Assembly: GCF_014203805.1 (NCBI RefSeq)
Contig: NZ_JACHJT010000002.1
Location: 1 to 64,000, forward strand
DNA length: 64,000 nucleotides
DNA from: Lipingzhangella halophila
GTDB taxonomy: Bacteria > Actinomycetota > Actinomycetes > Streptosporangiales > Streptosporangiaceae
Direction of reading: 5' to 3'
Positions 30,978 through 39,861 of this stretch are shown here, one piece after another. The first letter of the stretch is position 1. Every line of letters starts with the position of its first letter. Position numbers and translations under genes: made by a program. The notes beneath the pieces are model-generated. The model had not been told where the DNA came from. It searched no databases and worked only from the letters and a program-made list of their open reading frames with translations.

Positions 30978-32267
30978 TCAGTGAGCGGCGGACCGGGTCG
31001 TAGTCGAGTCGCAGTCCGGCCGCACGGCAGGCGGCGACCTGCGCGGGCGCGTCGCGGGGATGTCGGCCTGGTCGAAGGGGACGCCCGGCGGTGCCGTAGC
31101 GCGAATCAGCAGCGCGCCGAGGTGGGTGGTGACGGCGTCCTCACGCACGTAGACGTTGCGCGTCGTCCCCTCGACCAGGTGCTCTGGGGCACGTCGGGCG
31201 GTGCAGCGGTAGTTGGCCCGTCCGTTGTTCCAGGCCCCTTCCATCGCGCGCCCGCACAGCCCGCAGCGCAGCAGCCCTCGTAGCAGGTAGGTGCGCGGCC
31301 GTCCACGGACGGCGGGTGTGGTCTGCGCGGCGCGGAACTCGGCCCTGCTCCCGATCGCCGGATGGGCCTTTCGCTCGGAGTAGACCCACTTCTCGCTCGG
31401 ATTCCAGCGCAGCACGGTGCGCGTGCCCAACCCCACGTTGTGCACATCGAGCAGCCGCTCGGCCTTGGACTGCCTGTTCCAGACCTGGTGGCCGGTGTAG
31501 CGCGGGTTGGACAGCAGCGCCAGCACCGTCCCCGGCTCCCAGCCCTGACCGGTGCGGTGCCAGTTGCGCGCCGGATCCTGCGCCGCCGGGCAGGGCACGC
31601 CCTCGGCGTTCAACACGGTAGCGATCCGCTTGGCTCCATCACCGGCCAGCCGCAACTCGAAGATGCGCCGCACCACCGGAGCGGTAACCGGATCCAGCTC
31701 AAGGCGGTGAGTTCTCGCTCCCAGTGCGGCCATATCCGGGCGCGGATGCGGACCGGCGTCGACCAACCGGTAGCCGTACGGCGGACGCCCGCCAAGAAAC
31801 CGCCCTTCCAGCTCGGCCTGGGCCGCCATGGCCGCATGCACTCGGATCTGAATACGCCGACGCTCGGCCTTGGACATCGCCGCATACGCCGCCATGATCA
31901 ACATGTGGGCCTCGGAGTCCGGATCGATCGCCCCACCCACCTCCGGCACCCACAGCGGCACGCCGAAGTGCACGAACAGTGGAAACGTCAGCCCATACTG
32001 GTTGTCGTAGAACACCCGCTGGGGCTCGCCGACCACCACCACCTCGAACCCCCGGCCCGGATCCTCAAGCGCAGCCAGCAACCGCGCCGACTCCGGACCC
32101 CGCGGCCAGGCCACCGCCCGCGACTGGCCCACATCAAAGAACTCAGCAACGATGCTGCCGTGTCCCGCGACCAGATGCTCAGCGCGACGCCGCTGCCACT
32201 GCCGCGAAGAGGCCGGATCCTGCAGATCCTCCGTCGACACCCGCCCCACAAACGCAAACCGAATCAT
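30978..32267 (-). CDS. serine recombinase (site-specific integrase)
   Basis: 429 residues; ATG 32,267 with AAGGGGA upstream, chosen because the upstream extension of the frame is not protein-like. N-terminal resolvase domain with the catalytic serine in FVGRVSTED (residue 11); YAAMSKAERRRIQIRVHAAM, then GGRPPYGYRL (the recombinase domain entry), and a zinc ribbon CGLCGRAMEGAWNN with later cysteine YRCTAR. The C-terminal coiled-coil part is short for the family. It lies next to tRNA-Leu with its 3' end nearest the tRNA and should have inserted the island at 30,744/41,775. Confidence 0.9.
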   Translation of the reverse strand: MIRFAFVGRVSTEDLQDPASSRQWQRRRAEHLVAGHGSIVAEFFDVGQSRAVAWPRGPESARLLAALEDPGRGFEVVVVGEPQRVFYDNQYGLTFPLFVHFGVPLWVPEVGGAIDPDSEAHMLIMAAYAAMSKAERRRIQIRVHAAMAAQAELEGRFLGGRPPYGYRLVDAGPHPRPDMAALGARTHRLELDPVTAPVVRRIFELRLAGDGAKRIATVLNAEGVPCPAAQDPARNWHRTGQGWEPGTVLALLSNPRYTGHQVWNRQSKAERLLDVHNVGLGTRTVLRWNPSEKWVYSERKAHPAIGSRAEFRAAQTTPAVRGRPRTYLLRGLLRCGLCGRAMEGAWNNGRANYRCTARRAPEHLVEGTTRNVYVREDAVTTHLGALLIRATAPPGVPFDQADIPATRPRRSPPAVRPDCDSTTTRSAAH

Positions 32268-32460
32268 GACTCCCCTTTGACCTGCCCGAACGCCCTTCCC
32301 TTTCAGCGTCTTTCCACCGCCTACTTCCAGAGAGAAGCGACAGCGCGAGGATGCTGCGCCCACGAGATGCTCAGTAAGCAGCGGCTCTGGGGCACAGCGA
32401 TCAGAGGAACGACCTGGCTTCCGCTGCGATAGCACGCTTCCACGCTGCGACACTGCACTG

Positions 32461-32530
32461 TATAGCGTTTATGGACACTTCGCAGTAGGACTGCTGAAGC
32501 AGTGCTGCGTTCTATTGCTTAAACGCTATA
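32461..32530. promoter_or_regulatory. promoter with inverted-repeat operator of the AbiE operon
   Basis: TATAGCGTTTA (32,461-32,471) and TAAACGCTATA (32,520-32,530) are perfect 11-base inverted repeats 48 bases apart. The right arm carries a TATAAAA box whose distance to the ATG at 32,541 (about 8 bases) implies a leaderless transcript. AbiEi antitoxins repress their own promoter by binding inverted repeats, which fits. Confidence 0.65.
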
Positions 32531-32540
32531 AAATGCAGCC

Positions 32541-33242
32541 ATGTCCCGTTCGACGACTATGGCCACTCTCGCCGATCTCGCCGAGGAACAGTGGGGGCTG
32601 TTCACCCGACGCCAGGCCGAGGCCACCGGGCTGGCCTGGAGCACCCTGGCCCGCCTCGCCAGTGACGGGGCCACCGTTGAACGCATCGCCCACGGCGTCT
32701 ACCGGCTACGCGGCGCACCTCCCGTCGACCACCTCGACCTACGCGCTGCCTGGCTCCAGCTCGCCCCCGACACCCCGGCGTGGGAACGCACACCCGACAC
32801 CGGTGTCGTCTCCCATCGTTCAGCCGCCGCCCTCTACGGGCTGGGGCACCTGCCCGCCGATGTCCACGAGTTCATCCTGCCCACGCGCCGTCAGTCCCGC
32901 CGCCCCGATCTTCGCCTGCACCGCAGCCGACTGACCGAGGCAGAGTGGACCACTCTGCACGGCCTGCCGGTCACCCGCCCCGCCCGCATCGCCGCCGACC
33001 TGCTCACCGACCGCGAGGACCCCGGCGCCGCCGGGCACGTCATCGCTGATGCCCTCAGGGAGGGCTACGACTATCCGGTCACCGTCGTCCACGCTCTGAC
33101 CCTCCACGCCGCGCGCTTCGGGCTGCGCCGCGGCGACGGCCCTGCCCTACTGCGCTGGCTCCTCGACCTCACCGGCACCCCCGAACGCCACCAGTGGCTT
33201 GACGAAGCAATCGACCAGGAAAGCAGCACATCGTCGCCGTGA
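32541..33242 (+). CDS. AbiEi-type antitoxin (type IV toxin-antitoxin)
   Basis: 233 residues, ATG 32,541, no ribosome site (likely leaderless). N-terminal winged helix-turn-helix (LADLAEEQWGLFTRRQAEAT, then GLAWSTLARLASDG and GVYRLRGAP) followed by the AbiEi C-terminal domain (VSHRSAAALYGLGHLPADVH; LPVTRPARIAADLL). In the AbiE system the antitoxin both neutralises the nucleotidyltransferase toxin without binding it and represses the operon. The stop overlaps the toxin start. Abi systems abort phage infection. Confidence 0.88.
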   Translation: MSRSTTMATLADLAEEQWGLFTRRQAEATGLAWSTLARLASDGATVERIAHGVYRLRGAPPVDHLDLRAAWLQLAPDTPAWERTPDTGVVSHRSAAALYGLGHLPADVHEFILPTRRQSRRPDLRLHRSRLTEAEWTTLHGLPVTRPARIAADLLTDREDPGAAGHVIADALREGYDYPVTVVHALTLHAARFGLRRGDGPALLRWLLDLTGTPERHQWLDEAIDQESSTSSP

Positions 33243-34138
33243 CCCTCCCCTACACCACCCCACCGGCGTTTCGCCGCGCCCTCACCGACCGCCTGCGCGC
33301 AGTCGCCCACCCCCGCGGCCCCTGGCCCCTGGCCGAACTGCAACGCCAGTTTGCCTATGACCGCCTGCTCGCCCGGCTGTATCAGCACGACTCCGAGTGG
33401 ATCGTCAAAGGCGCAACCGCACTTCTCGCCCGCGAACTCGCGGTCCGGCGCACCGTCGACATCGACCTCTACCGCGCCACAACCGCCAGCCAGGCCGAGC
33501 AGGCCCTGCGTGAGGCCGCCGCGCTGGACCTCGGCGACTGGTTCGGCTTCGAGACCGGCCGCGCCACCCCCGTCGCCGACGGCACCACCGGCCTGCGCAT
33601 CTCGGTCACCGCTCGACTCGGCACCACCACCTGGAGCAGCTTCCACGTCGACCTCGTCGCCGAGAACATCCGCATGACCGGAACTCCCGATGCGGTCCCC
33701 GCCCTGCTCCCCCTCGACCTCCCCGGCCTGGACCGACCCGGCTACCAGGCCTACCCCCTCGTCGACCACCTCGCCGACAAGACCTGCGCCATCCTCGAAC
33801 CCCACGGCCCCCAGCGCCGCCCCTCCACCCGTTTCAAGGACCTGGTCGACCTCGTCGCCGTCATCACCCAGACCCCCATCCCCGCCCACCCCCAGACCAC
33901 GGCCCTACACTCCGAGGCCCGGCGCCGAGGACTCAGCCTTCCCGCCCGGTTCGCCGTCCCCGACAGGGAACTCTGGGAACGCGGCTACCCCGCCGAAGCC
34001 CGCCGCGCCCACGCCATCCCGGCCACCACGCTCGACGAAGCACTCGCCCTCGCGAAACCCTTCCTTGACCCGCTGCTGAACCGGACCGCTGCTGGGACCT
34101 GGAATGCGCACACGGCCTCGTGGGAACCTTCAGCTTAG
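33239..34138 (+). CDS. AbiEii-type nucleotidyltransferase toxin
   Basis: 299 residues, GTG 33,239 overlapping the antitoxin stop (GTGA). DNA polymerase beta-like nucleotidyltransferase motifs: IVKGATALLAREL (motif I), RRTVDIDLYR (catalytic acidic pair), a third acidic position in SFHVDLVAEN, and the downstream HLADKTCAILEP and RFKDLVDLVAV motifs carrying the conserved lysine and aspartate. AbiEii-type toxins add nucleotides to tRNA acceptor ends or otherwise block translation. Normal length and intact, so the cassette is probably functional. Confidence 0.9.
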   Translation: MTLPYTTPPAFRRALTDRLRAVAHPRGPWPLAELQRQFAYDRLLARLYQHDSEWIVKGATALLARELAVRRTVDIDLYRATTASQAEQALREAAALDLGDWFGFETGRATPVADGTTGLRISVTARLGTTTWSSFHVDLVAENIRMTGTPDAVPALLPLDLPGLDRPGYQAYPLVDHLADKTCAILEPHGPQRRPSTRFKDLVDLVAVITQTPIPAHPQTTALHSEARRRGLSLPARFAVPDRELWERGYPAEARRAHAIPATTLDEALALAKPFLDPLLNRTAAGTWNAHTASWEPSA

Positions 34139-34166
34139 GAAGCCCCGGGGATCCGACGGAGTCGAT

Positions 34167-35552
34167 GTGTCGCGCTACAGCCCTCTCAACGAAAAGCAGC
34201 TCGAGGTTCTCCGCTGGATCGCGCAGGGCTACCCACAGCGGGACTGGCCGGATCACACCCACAAGTCCTCCGCCTTGGCGCTACAGGGACGGGGACTGGT
34301 CAAGGTTTCCAAGAAGGGCGGCACCTGGTCGGCCGCGATCACCGACGACGGGCGCTACTACCTCGACCACGGTCGATACTCCGACCACATCGAACGACGA
34401 TCCCGGAAGGCCGCGACTTCGGCATCCACCACAGCCGACTCGCCCACCGCATTACCCCGAGCGAAAGTCGAGATCAACGATCTCATCGAGCGAGTTCAGA
34501 TCACTGGTGGCGCCCTGCGGGTTGAGGACCCCAGCATCGAGCTTCGGGCCGCCTATCGGCGCGCCATCAATCACGCCATCGCCACCGGTGAAGTCCCGCA
34601 GGGGTACCTGCTGCAGTACACCGGCCGCGACCGCGGAGATCTGACCATTCGCCTCGTCGCGTCCAAGGACCGTCCTCAGCGACGCGAGCGGTCGGCCACA
34701 GTGCCGATTCCCGATGCCGTAGACGGCAACAACGACGCGGCCGCCCGGCTGGAGCAGGAGTCGCGGCTCGACGTGTCGGCTTCCGCGCGGACTCGCGCAC
34801 TGCGGATCGTGCAAGGGATCGCCGAAGAAGCCGGTCGACGCGGACATGGGTTCGGTCTGCGCCCCGACTCCCACCCCGGCTTTCGCATCAGCATCGGCGA
34901 GGATCACTACGACTTCACCGTCTACGAGGAATACGACCATGTCGAGCACTACCCCGATGAGGAAGTAGGGACGAAGAAGTACCCGTGGCAGCGGGTCAGC
35001 CCTCGGACTACCGCGCTTCCCTCTGGCCGCCTCGCGATCCAGCTCCAACGCGGAACCGTGCGCGGCGCCTCACGATGGGCCGATCGCACGCGATGGACGT
35101 TGATCGACAAGCTGCCCGAGGTCTTCCGAAGAATCGAGGACGCCGCCCACACGGCACGGGAAGAACGGCACCGGCGCCAAGAAGAGGAACGCCGACTCCA
35201 CGATCAGTGGAAGTCAGCCGTTGCCGATGCCCGAGGCCGCTACCTGACCGAGCTCAACCGCAACCGGGTGCGCGACCAGGCGGAAGCCTGGCGGCGCGCC
35301 CACGACCTGCGCAGCTACGCTGCCGGACTCCGCAATCACGCCGACGAGGAAACCGACGCGACCACCCGCCGACGCATCGGCGATTGGGCAGACTGGGCCC
35401 AGCACGAGGCGGAGGAAATCGATCCTCTCAAAGAACTCGACGAGCTTGGGTTCCTCACTCCTGACACCATCGCCGCCGAGGACCTCGACCCGTTCATGCC
35501 GCGTGGCCTGACAGCACGTCACCCGCCTCGGGCGAATCGCTTAATCTGGTGA
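34167..35552 (+). CDS. uncharacterised protein with N-terminal winged helix and coiled coil
   Basis: 461 residues from GTG 34,167 (GACGGAG upstream); an in-frame ATG at 34,104 inside the abiEii gene is possible but unlikely. Residues 1-75 (SPLNEKQLEVLRWIAQGYPQ; SSALALQGRGLVKVSKKGG; AAITDDGRYYLDHG) look like a winged-helix domain for DNA. A middle region (about 100-300) is of unknown fold and repeats aromatic-acidic strands (HYDFTVYEEYDHVEHYPDEE). Residues about 330-430 are charged helices suggesting a coiled coil (HTAREERHRRQEEERRLHD). The gene follows AbiE closely and overlaps the next gene tail to tail by 34 bases. No function known. Confidence 0.65.
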   Translation: MSRYSPLNEKQLEVLRWIAQGYPQRDWPDHTHKSSALALQGRGLVKVSKKGGTWSAAITDDGRYYLDHGRYSDHIERRSRKAATSASTTADSPTALPRAKVEINDLIERVQITGGALRVEDPSIELRAAYRRAINHAIATGEVPQGYLLQYTGRDRGDLTIRLVASKDRPQRRERSATVPIPDAVDGNNDAAARLEQESRLDVSASARTRALRIVQGIAEEAGRRGHGFGLRPDSHPGFRISIGEDHYDFTVYEEYDHVEHYPDEEVGTKKYPWQRVSPRTTALPSGRLAIQLQRGTVRGASRWADRTRWTLIDKLPEVFRRIEDAAHTAREERHRRQEEERRLHDQWKSAVADARGRYLTELNRNRVRDQAEAWRRAHDLRSYAAGLRNHADEETDATTRRRIGDWADWAQHEAEEIDPLKELDELGFLTPDTIAAEDLDPFMPRGLTARHPPRANRLIW

Positions 35553-36400
35553 TGTTGCCTCGCCGTAGCCAACTGTTCAACGGGCACACCCAGATCGCGC
35601 TCAATCCGACCCGCCTCAGGGGCGCCGATCCGATGCAGCACGCGGACGGCTTCTTCGATCAGCCCTCCCAGTCTGCGCACCTCTGCCCGCAATTCCTTCA
35701 CCTCCTCCATGCGATCCGCAGCCTCGGCTCCACACCAATGACGTAGCAACTCCCGGCGTGGTCTGCCGATTTCGTCATCGACTTCGGCGCGAATCTCCGG
35801 CGGTATATACGAGCCTTCGCTCCTTCCTCGCCCTGGATACCAGCGCCCATGAATGCGCTCCTGCCGCTGCTGCTCCTCCTCTTCATCGACCATGCGCAGG
35901 ATGCGGTCGGCGTACTGTTGAGCAGCCTGTTTGGAGATAACCTCGGTGACCGACCACGGAACGATGAGCGCACCGTTCTCCTCGAAGGACAGCGGGTCGG
36001 CACGCAACTCTTCAACACCGAGGCCCAGGAAACGCGCCAGACCTTCGGGATCACGGATCGTGGTCACACCCGCCGTGCTGTTGAAACCGAATGACGCCAG
36101 GTCGTCATCGATCAGCTCTTCGAACAGGGAGACGGAAGCGCCTTCCGCCGCCGTGTCCCGGACAGGAGAAGCCGAACAAACTGCGTCCCAGCGCTCCTCC
36201 CGGGCGGTGAATTCGTCAACTGATGCCCACGGTGTCTTCAGCCGCGCCGGCGGGACCCACTCCTCGCGCCCTTCGAACTCCTCGCCGAGGAAGCGGACCA
36301 AGACCCGCGCCGGCTTCTTGGTGCCAACCTTCAGCACCCGGACCTCAACAAGCGGATCCGCTCTGCGAGCCCGGTAGGCCCACGACTCGCCAATATCCAT
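35519..36400 (-). CDS. uncharacterised protein downstream of the type ISP-like nuclease-methyltransferase
   Basis: 293 residues, ATG 36,400 with GGGAC upstream; upstream frame is arginine/proline-rich shadow sequence. N-terminal part (WAYRARRADPLVEVRVLKVG; ARVLVRFLGEEFEGREEWVP) resembles a small beta-barrel of the Tudor/SH3 kind. The rest is helical and acidic (YADRILRMVDEEEEQQRQER) with a C-terminal leucine-rich helix. It starts 92 bases after the methyltransferase gene on the same strand, so they are probably co-transcribed and functionally linked. Family unknown to me. Confidence 0.65.
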   Translation of the reverse strand: MDIGESWAYRARRADPLVEVRVLKVGTKKPARVLVRFLGEEFEGREEWVPPARLKTPWASVDEFTAREERWDAVCSASPVRDTAAEGASVSLFEELIDDDLASFGFNSTAGVTTIRDPEGLARFLGLGVEELRADPLSFEENGALIVPWSVTEVISKQAAQQYADRILRMVDEEEEQQRQERIHGRWYPGRGRSEGSYIPPEIRAEVDDEIGRPRRELLRHWCGAEAADRMEEVKELRAEVRRLGGLIEEAVRVLHRIGAPEAGRIERDLGVPVEQLATARQHHQIKRFARGG

Positions 36401-36492
36401 ACTTAGTCCCAAGTAGACACGTAGCCGGCCAATCACTTGTTGCCAAGTCTCCCATTCAGGAGAAGTCCCCCTTTCTCTATGGCAGTGTGCTG

Positions 36493-39400
36493 CTATTGCA
36501 GGGGGAGTTCGCCTTGTCCTGAGCCGCGCGGAGGTTTTCGACAGCCCGGGTCTGGGGGGAGGACGCCGTGTTCTTCCAAGTCGGCTACGGTGATCTGCGG
36601 TCCTGCGCACACGTCCTGGAGTAGTCGGGCCTGGCTTGGCTCGTGGTCGATCAGCCGGGTGAGCACGGTGAGCAGCTCGATCAGCTCGTCGGTGAATTGG
36701 GGTGTCCAGCGGTCGTGTCGGATGTCGTCTAGTGGGGAGCTGCGGCGTTTGTGTCGTGGGGTGGCCTGGCGTGCGGTGAACCATTTGCGGACCACCCGCA
36801 TGCCGCCGATGTCGTAGGCCCACACCTGGGGAGACACCGGGTCTATGATGCCGTGGCCGACGTAGAGGCGCTGGCCGGCGTTGCCGTGGTCGATGTCGTG
36901 GGTGATGTGGTCCGGTAGTCGGGTGGGGGAATCGGGGATCTCGACGTGGACCTGGGGTCTGCGGGCGGGGGGCAGCCGGGGCGGGCCTGGTGGGCGCCCG
37001 GCGGCCGGGTCGCTGAAACGCTCGCCGAAGGTGTGCAGCCAGACGATTTCGCGGCCGAGTTCGGCCGCTGAGCGCCATAGGTTGGCGTCGCTGGTGAGCG
37101 GGACGCGGACTCCGGGGACCCGGAGTTGTTCGCTGAACTTCCGCGTGTAGCCGGGGTGGGCGACCAGGGCTGCGATGTAGGCGAGGAGGTCGCCGGCGGT
37201 CACCGGCGCGCCTATCCGGTCACGCAACGTGGCGAGCAGGCCGGGGGCGAGGTTCGGGGCCAAATGGTCGGGATCCCTGTACAGCGGAAGAACCCGTCCC
37301 CCACGTCCTTTGAAGCAATCTACGTCCGGGACGAGAGCGCTGAAGTGCAGAGCCGGGCCTGAGGAGATCGCGTTAGCGTGCTGCTCTACGACGAAGACCT
37401 GACGTTCGCCCCGCACGTCCCAGAGAGCAGGGCGTGGACGGTCCACGAAGCGCGGGTCGTGTATGAGCTGCTGTCTGTCGAAGCTGCGGAACAAGACGGA
37501 AACGCTGTCAGGAGCCTGCCTTTCGCGGTGAATCGGCGCAAGGCCGGAGAGCTGTGTTGAGGTGTCTCGGTCCGTGGTGGCTTTGAATAGGTGGTCTTTG
37601 GAAGCGGGGTCGGCGCTGGAGAGCCGGTTCCAGCGGGCCATCAGTGTCTCGTGTGTGGGCGCATATACCCAAGTCCGGTTGGGTGCGACGCCGGATTGCC
37701 GCCAGGGCAGCAGGTCACCGAGAGCGGGGTGCGCCAGCCAGTTGGTTTCCTGCGGCCTAAAAGGGCTGGTCCATCCGGTGGCGCATGCCCGCCACCGCTC
37801 ACCGGACAATCGGAGCCCGGGATCGGTGGTGAGGTCGGCGAGTTTCGCGGCGCGGCTTCCGGTGAGCTGGGCATGGTGGATACGCGCGGGGGTCTCGGGG
37901 TTCGGGGGGCCGTAACGGGCGAAGATCCCGATGCAGATCGGTTGCTGCACCCCGGGAAACAGCCGCGTGGCTACACCCGGCTGGTGACCCTCGGGGGTGA
38001 GGTCGATGATCCATCCTTCATCGGCGGTCGCGCGCAGGTAGCGGCGCATCCCGGCGAACGCGGCCTGGGTCAGATAAGAGGAGGTGCTGACGAACGCGAC
38101 GATGCCGACCGGCTGCTGCGGGTGGGCGTCGAACACCTTCCAGGTGGCCCAGCGCCAGAAGTAGGTGCTGACACCGGCCAGTTTGTAGTCGAGTCGCCCT
38201 TGCCCGGCCTCGCGGAACTCATCCATCGAGGGCCGCAGGCATAACGGGTCGGCCTCCACTGTGTTGCGGCGCTTTTCGATCCATGGGGCGGCGTCGCGTT
38301 GCTTGGCGCGGTCGATGTAGGGCGGGTTGCCCAGGACCACCATCACCGGTTCGCTGCTTTTCACCGCGTTGGCGTGGTTGCGCGATTCGGCGATCTCGGA
38401 GTAGGCAGCGCCCAGGCGGGCGTGCTGGTAGTAGGGGTCGTCCAGGGTGTTGATCAGAAACCGTCGATGCTCCTCAGGAACCTCGGCCCCATAGGTTTCC
38501 TTGAGCTGCTGGTGCAGGCGCAGTTCGGCGACGGCGAACGGGGCGGCGCTGCGCTCGAACCCCACCAGCCGCTGCCGGTACAGCTCTTTGAGGTGGGTGA
38601 GGGCGTGCACCTCGCCGTGCTCGTGTGTGAGGGTCTGTGCCGCCGTTCTCGTCACCGAAGCCAGGAAGGTTCCGGTGCCCATCGCAGGATCCAACGTGGT
38701 TACGGAGTCATCCGCAAGGCCGGTCCTCTTGTTCAGGCGGGTCTTCAGCACCTCATCGACGAACTCGGCGATGAAGCGCGCGGCGGGTTCGGGGGTGTAG
38801 TAGGCACCGCTCTGCTTTCTCAGCTCCGGGTCGTAGCGCTCCAGGAACGTCTCGTAGAGGTCGATGTGGGCGTGACGGTGGCCGGCCATCAAGTGCTGCC
38901 AGTCGATGGGGGTGAGCACCTGGATGATGGTCGGCAGAACGGTCAGGTTCTTGATGGTGCCCGGATGGGTCAGCGCGTCGAGGGCCTGGCCGAGCAGCGG
39001 GTGGTGCTTGCTGAGCAGTTCCGCGATCTGGCGCGGGGTACGTCCGCTGAACTCCACACCCGCTTCGCGGGCCAAAAGCAACGCAAAAGTGACCGTTTGG
39101 GCATAGGCATCAGCGAACCTGGGGCCGGGATCGAGAGTAGGGAAAAGGAGCTCGCGCCAGTCCTCGGCGAGCCGGGTGAACGGGCGGGACGGATCGAGTT
39201 GCGACTCCATCTCGATGATCTCGGCGACCTCCGCGCGCAACGAGCGGCACAGACCGGCCAGGACACCGATGAGCTGGTCCAAAGTGTAGAAGGGGTCGGG
39301 CTCCCAGAGCAGAAACTCGGTGACCAACCGCTCGAAGGCGTCACCGGCCGCGCGCAGGCGCTGGCGCCTACCGAATCCCCCGCTGAATTCGACCGTTTCC

Positions 39401-39861
39401 CCGGCCTGTTTCCCAAAGTGGAAAAGCGCCCATTGCAGGCCATTGCAGTAGAGCACATTGGGCAGCCGCTGGAACTTCTGCCACTGTTCCTTGTCATGCT
39501 CGGCGAGGAACGGGCTGGGGGGAATCGGCTTCGATGGCGCTTTCAGCTCCACATAGCCCACCCTGGCCCCCTCGCCCGGGGAGGCTTGGCCTACGTCGAT
39601 CCCGTAGTCGGGCCGCGCCCGCAGCCCTTTCAGTCGCACCTCACCATGGCAGGTAATACTCAGGCCAACCCGTTCGGCCATCGCTTCGAGTAATTTCTCG
39701 AAGGGGGCCCGCAGCTGGTCCTCATCCTGACCATCCGCCCCCAGTTTCGCAGAAACCTCTCGCCCGAATCGCTCAACAACCGTCGCTACCGCATCAGGAG
39801 CTCTACTCCGAGACGTGCGAGGAAGGCCGATAGGATCTTCCGAATCCGAGAAAGCAACCAC
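36493..39861 (-). CDS. type ISP-like restriction-modification protein (nuclease plus N6-adenine methyltransferase)
   Basis: 1122 residues, ATG 39,861. N-terminal PD-(D/E)xK-type nuclease (RPDYGIDVGQ followed by VGYVELKAP, giving D...ExK), a helical spacer, then an adenine methyltransferase: AYYTPEPAARFIAEFV, SAM motif TTLDPAMGTGTFLA, catalytic VVLGNPPYIDR. The C-terminal third (RSFDRQQLIHDPRFVDRPRP; LPLYRD) resembles the target-recognition domain of type ISP enzymes (LlaGI/LlaBIII type). There is no helicase domain, unlike true ISP enzymes, so it could act as a type IIG-like enzyme or as part of a multi-gene system with the next gene. Probably defends the host against phages and plasmids. Confidence 0.85.
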   Translation of the reverse strand: MVAFSDSEDPIGLPRTSRSRAPDAVATVVERFGREVSAKLGADGQDEDQLRAPFEKLLEAMAERVGLSITCHGEVRLKGLRARPDYGIDVGQASPGEGARVGYVELKAPSKPIPPSPFLAEHDKEQWQKFQRLPNVLYCNGLQWALFHFGKQAGETVEFSGGFGRRQRLRAAGDAFERLVTEFLLWEPDPFYTLDQLIGVLAGLCRSLRAEVAEIIEMESQLDPSRPFTRLAEDWRELLFPTLDPGPRFADAYAQTVTFALLLAREAGVEFSGRTPRQIAELLSKHHPLLGQALDALTHPGTIKNLTVLPTIIQVLTPIDWQHLMAGHRHAHIDLYETFLERYDPELRKQSGAYYTPEPAARFIAEFVDEVLKTRLNKRTGLADDSVTTLDPAMGTGTFLASVTRTAAQTLTHEHGEVHALTHLKELYRQRLVGFERSAAPFAVAELRLHQQLKETYGAEVPEEHRRFLINTLDDPYYQHARLGAAYSEIAESRNHANAVKSSEPVMVVLGNPPYIDRAKQRDAAPWIEKRRNTVEADPLCLRPSMDEFREAGQGRLDYKLAGVSTYFWRWATWKVFDAHPQQPVGIVAFVSTSSYLTQAAFAGMRRYLRATADEGWIIDLTPEGHQPGVATRLFPGVQQPICIGIFARYGPPNPETPARIHHAQLTGSRAAKLADLTTDPGLRLSGERWRACATGWTSPFRPQETNWLAHPALGDLLPWRQSGVAPNRTWVYAPTHETLMARWNRLSSADPASKDHLFKATTDRDTSTQLSGLAPIHRERQAPDSVSVLFRSFDRQQLIHDPRFVDRPRPALWDVRGERQVFVVEQHANAISSGPALHFSALVPDVDCFKGRGGRVLPLYRDPDHLAPNLAPGLLATLRDRIGAPVTAGDLLAYIAALVAHPGYTRKFSEQLRVPGVRVPLTSDANLWRSAAELGREIVWLHTFGERFSDPAAGRPPGPPRLPPARRPQVHVEIPDSPTRLPDHITHDIDHGNAGQRLYVGHGIIDPVSPQVWAYDIGGMRVVRKWFTARQATPRHKRRSSPLDDIRHDRWTPQFTDELIELLTVLTRLIDHEPSQARLLQDVCAGPQITVADLEEHGVLPPDPGCRKPPRGSGQGELPLQ

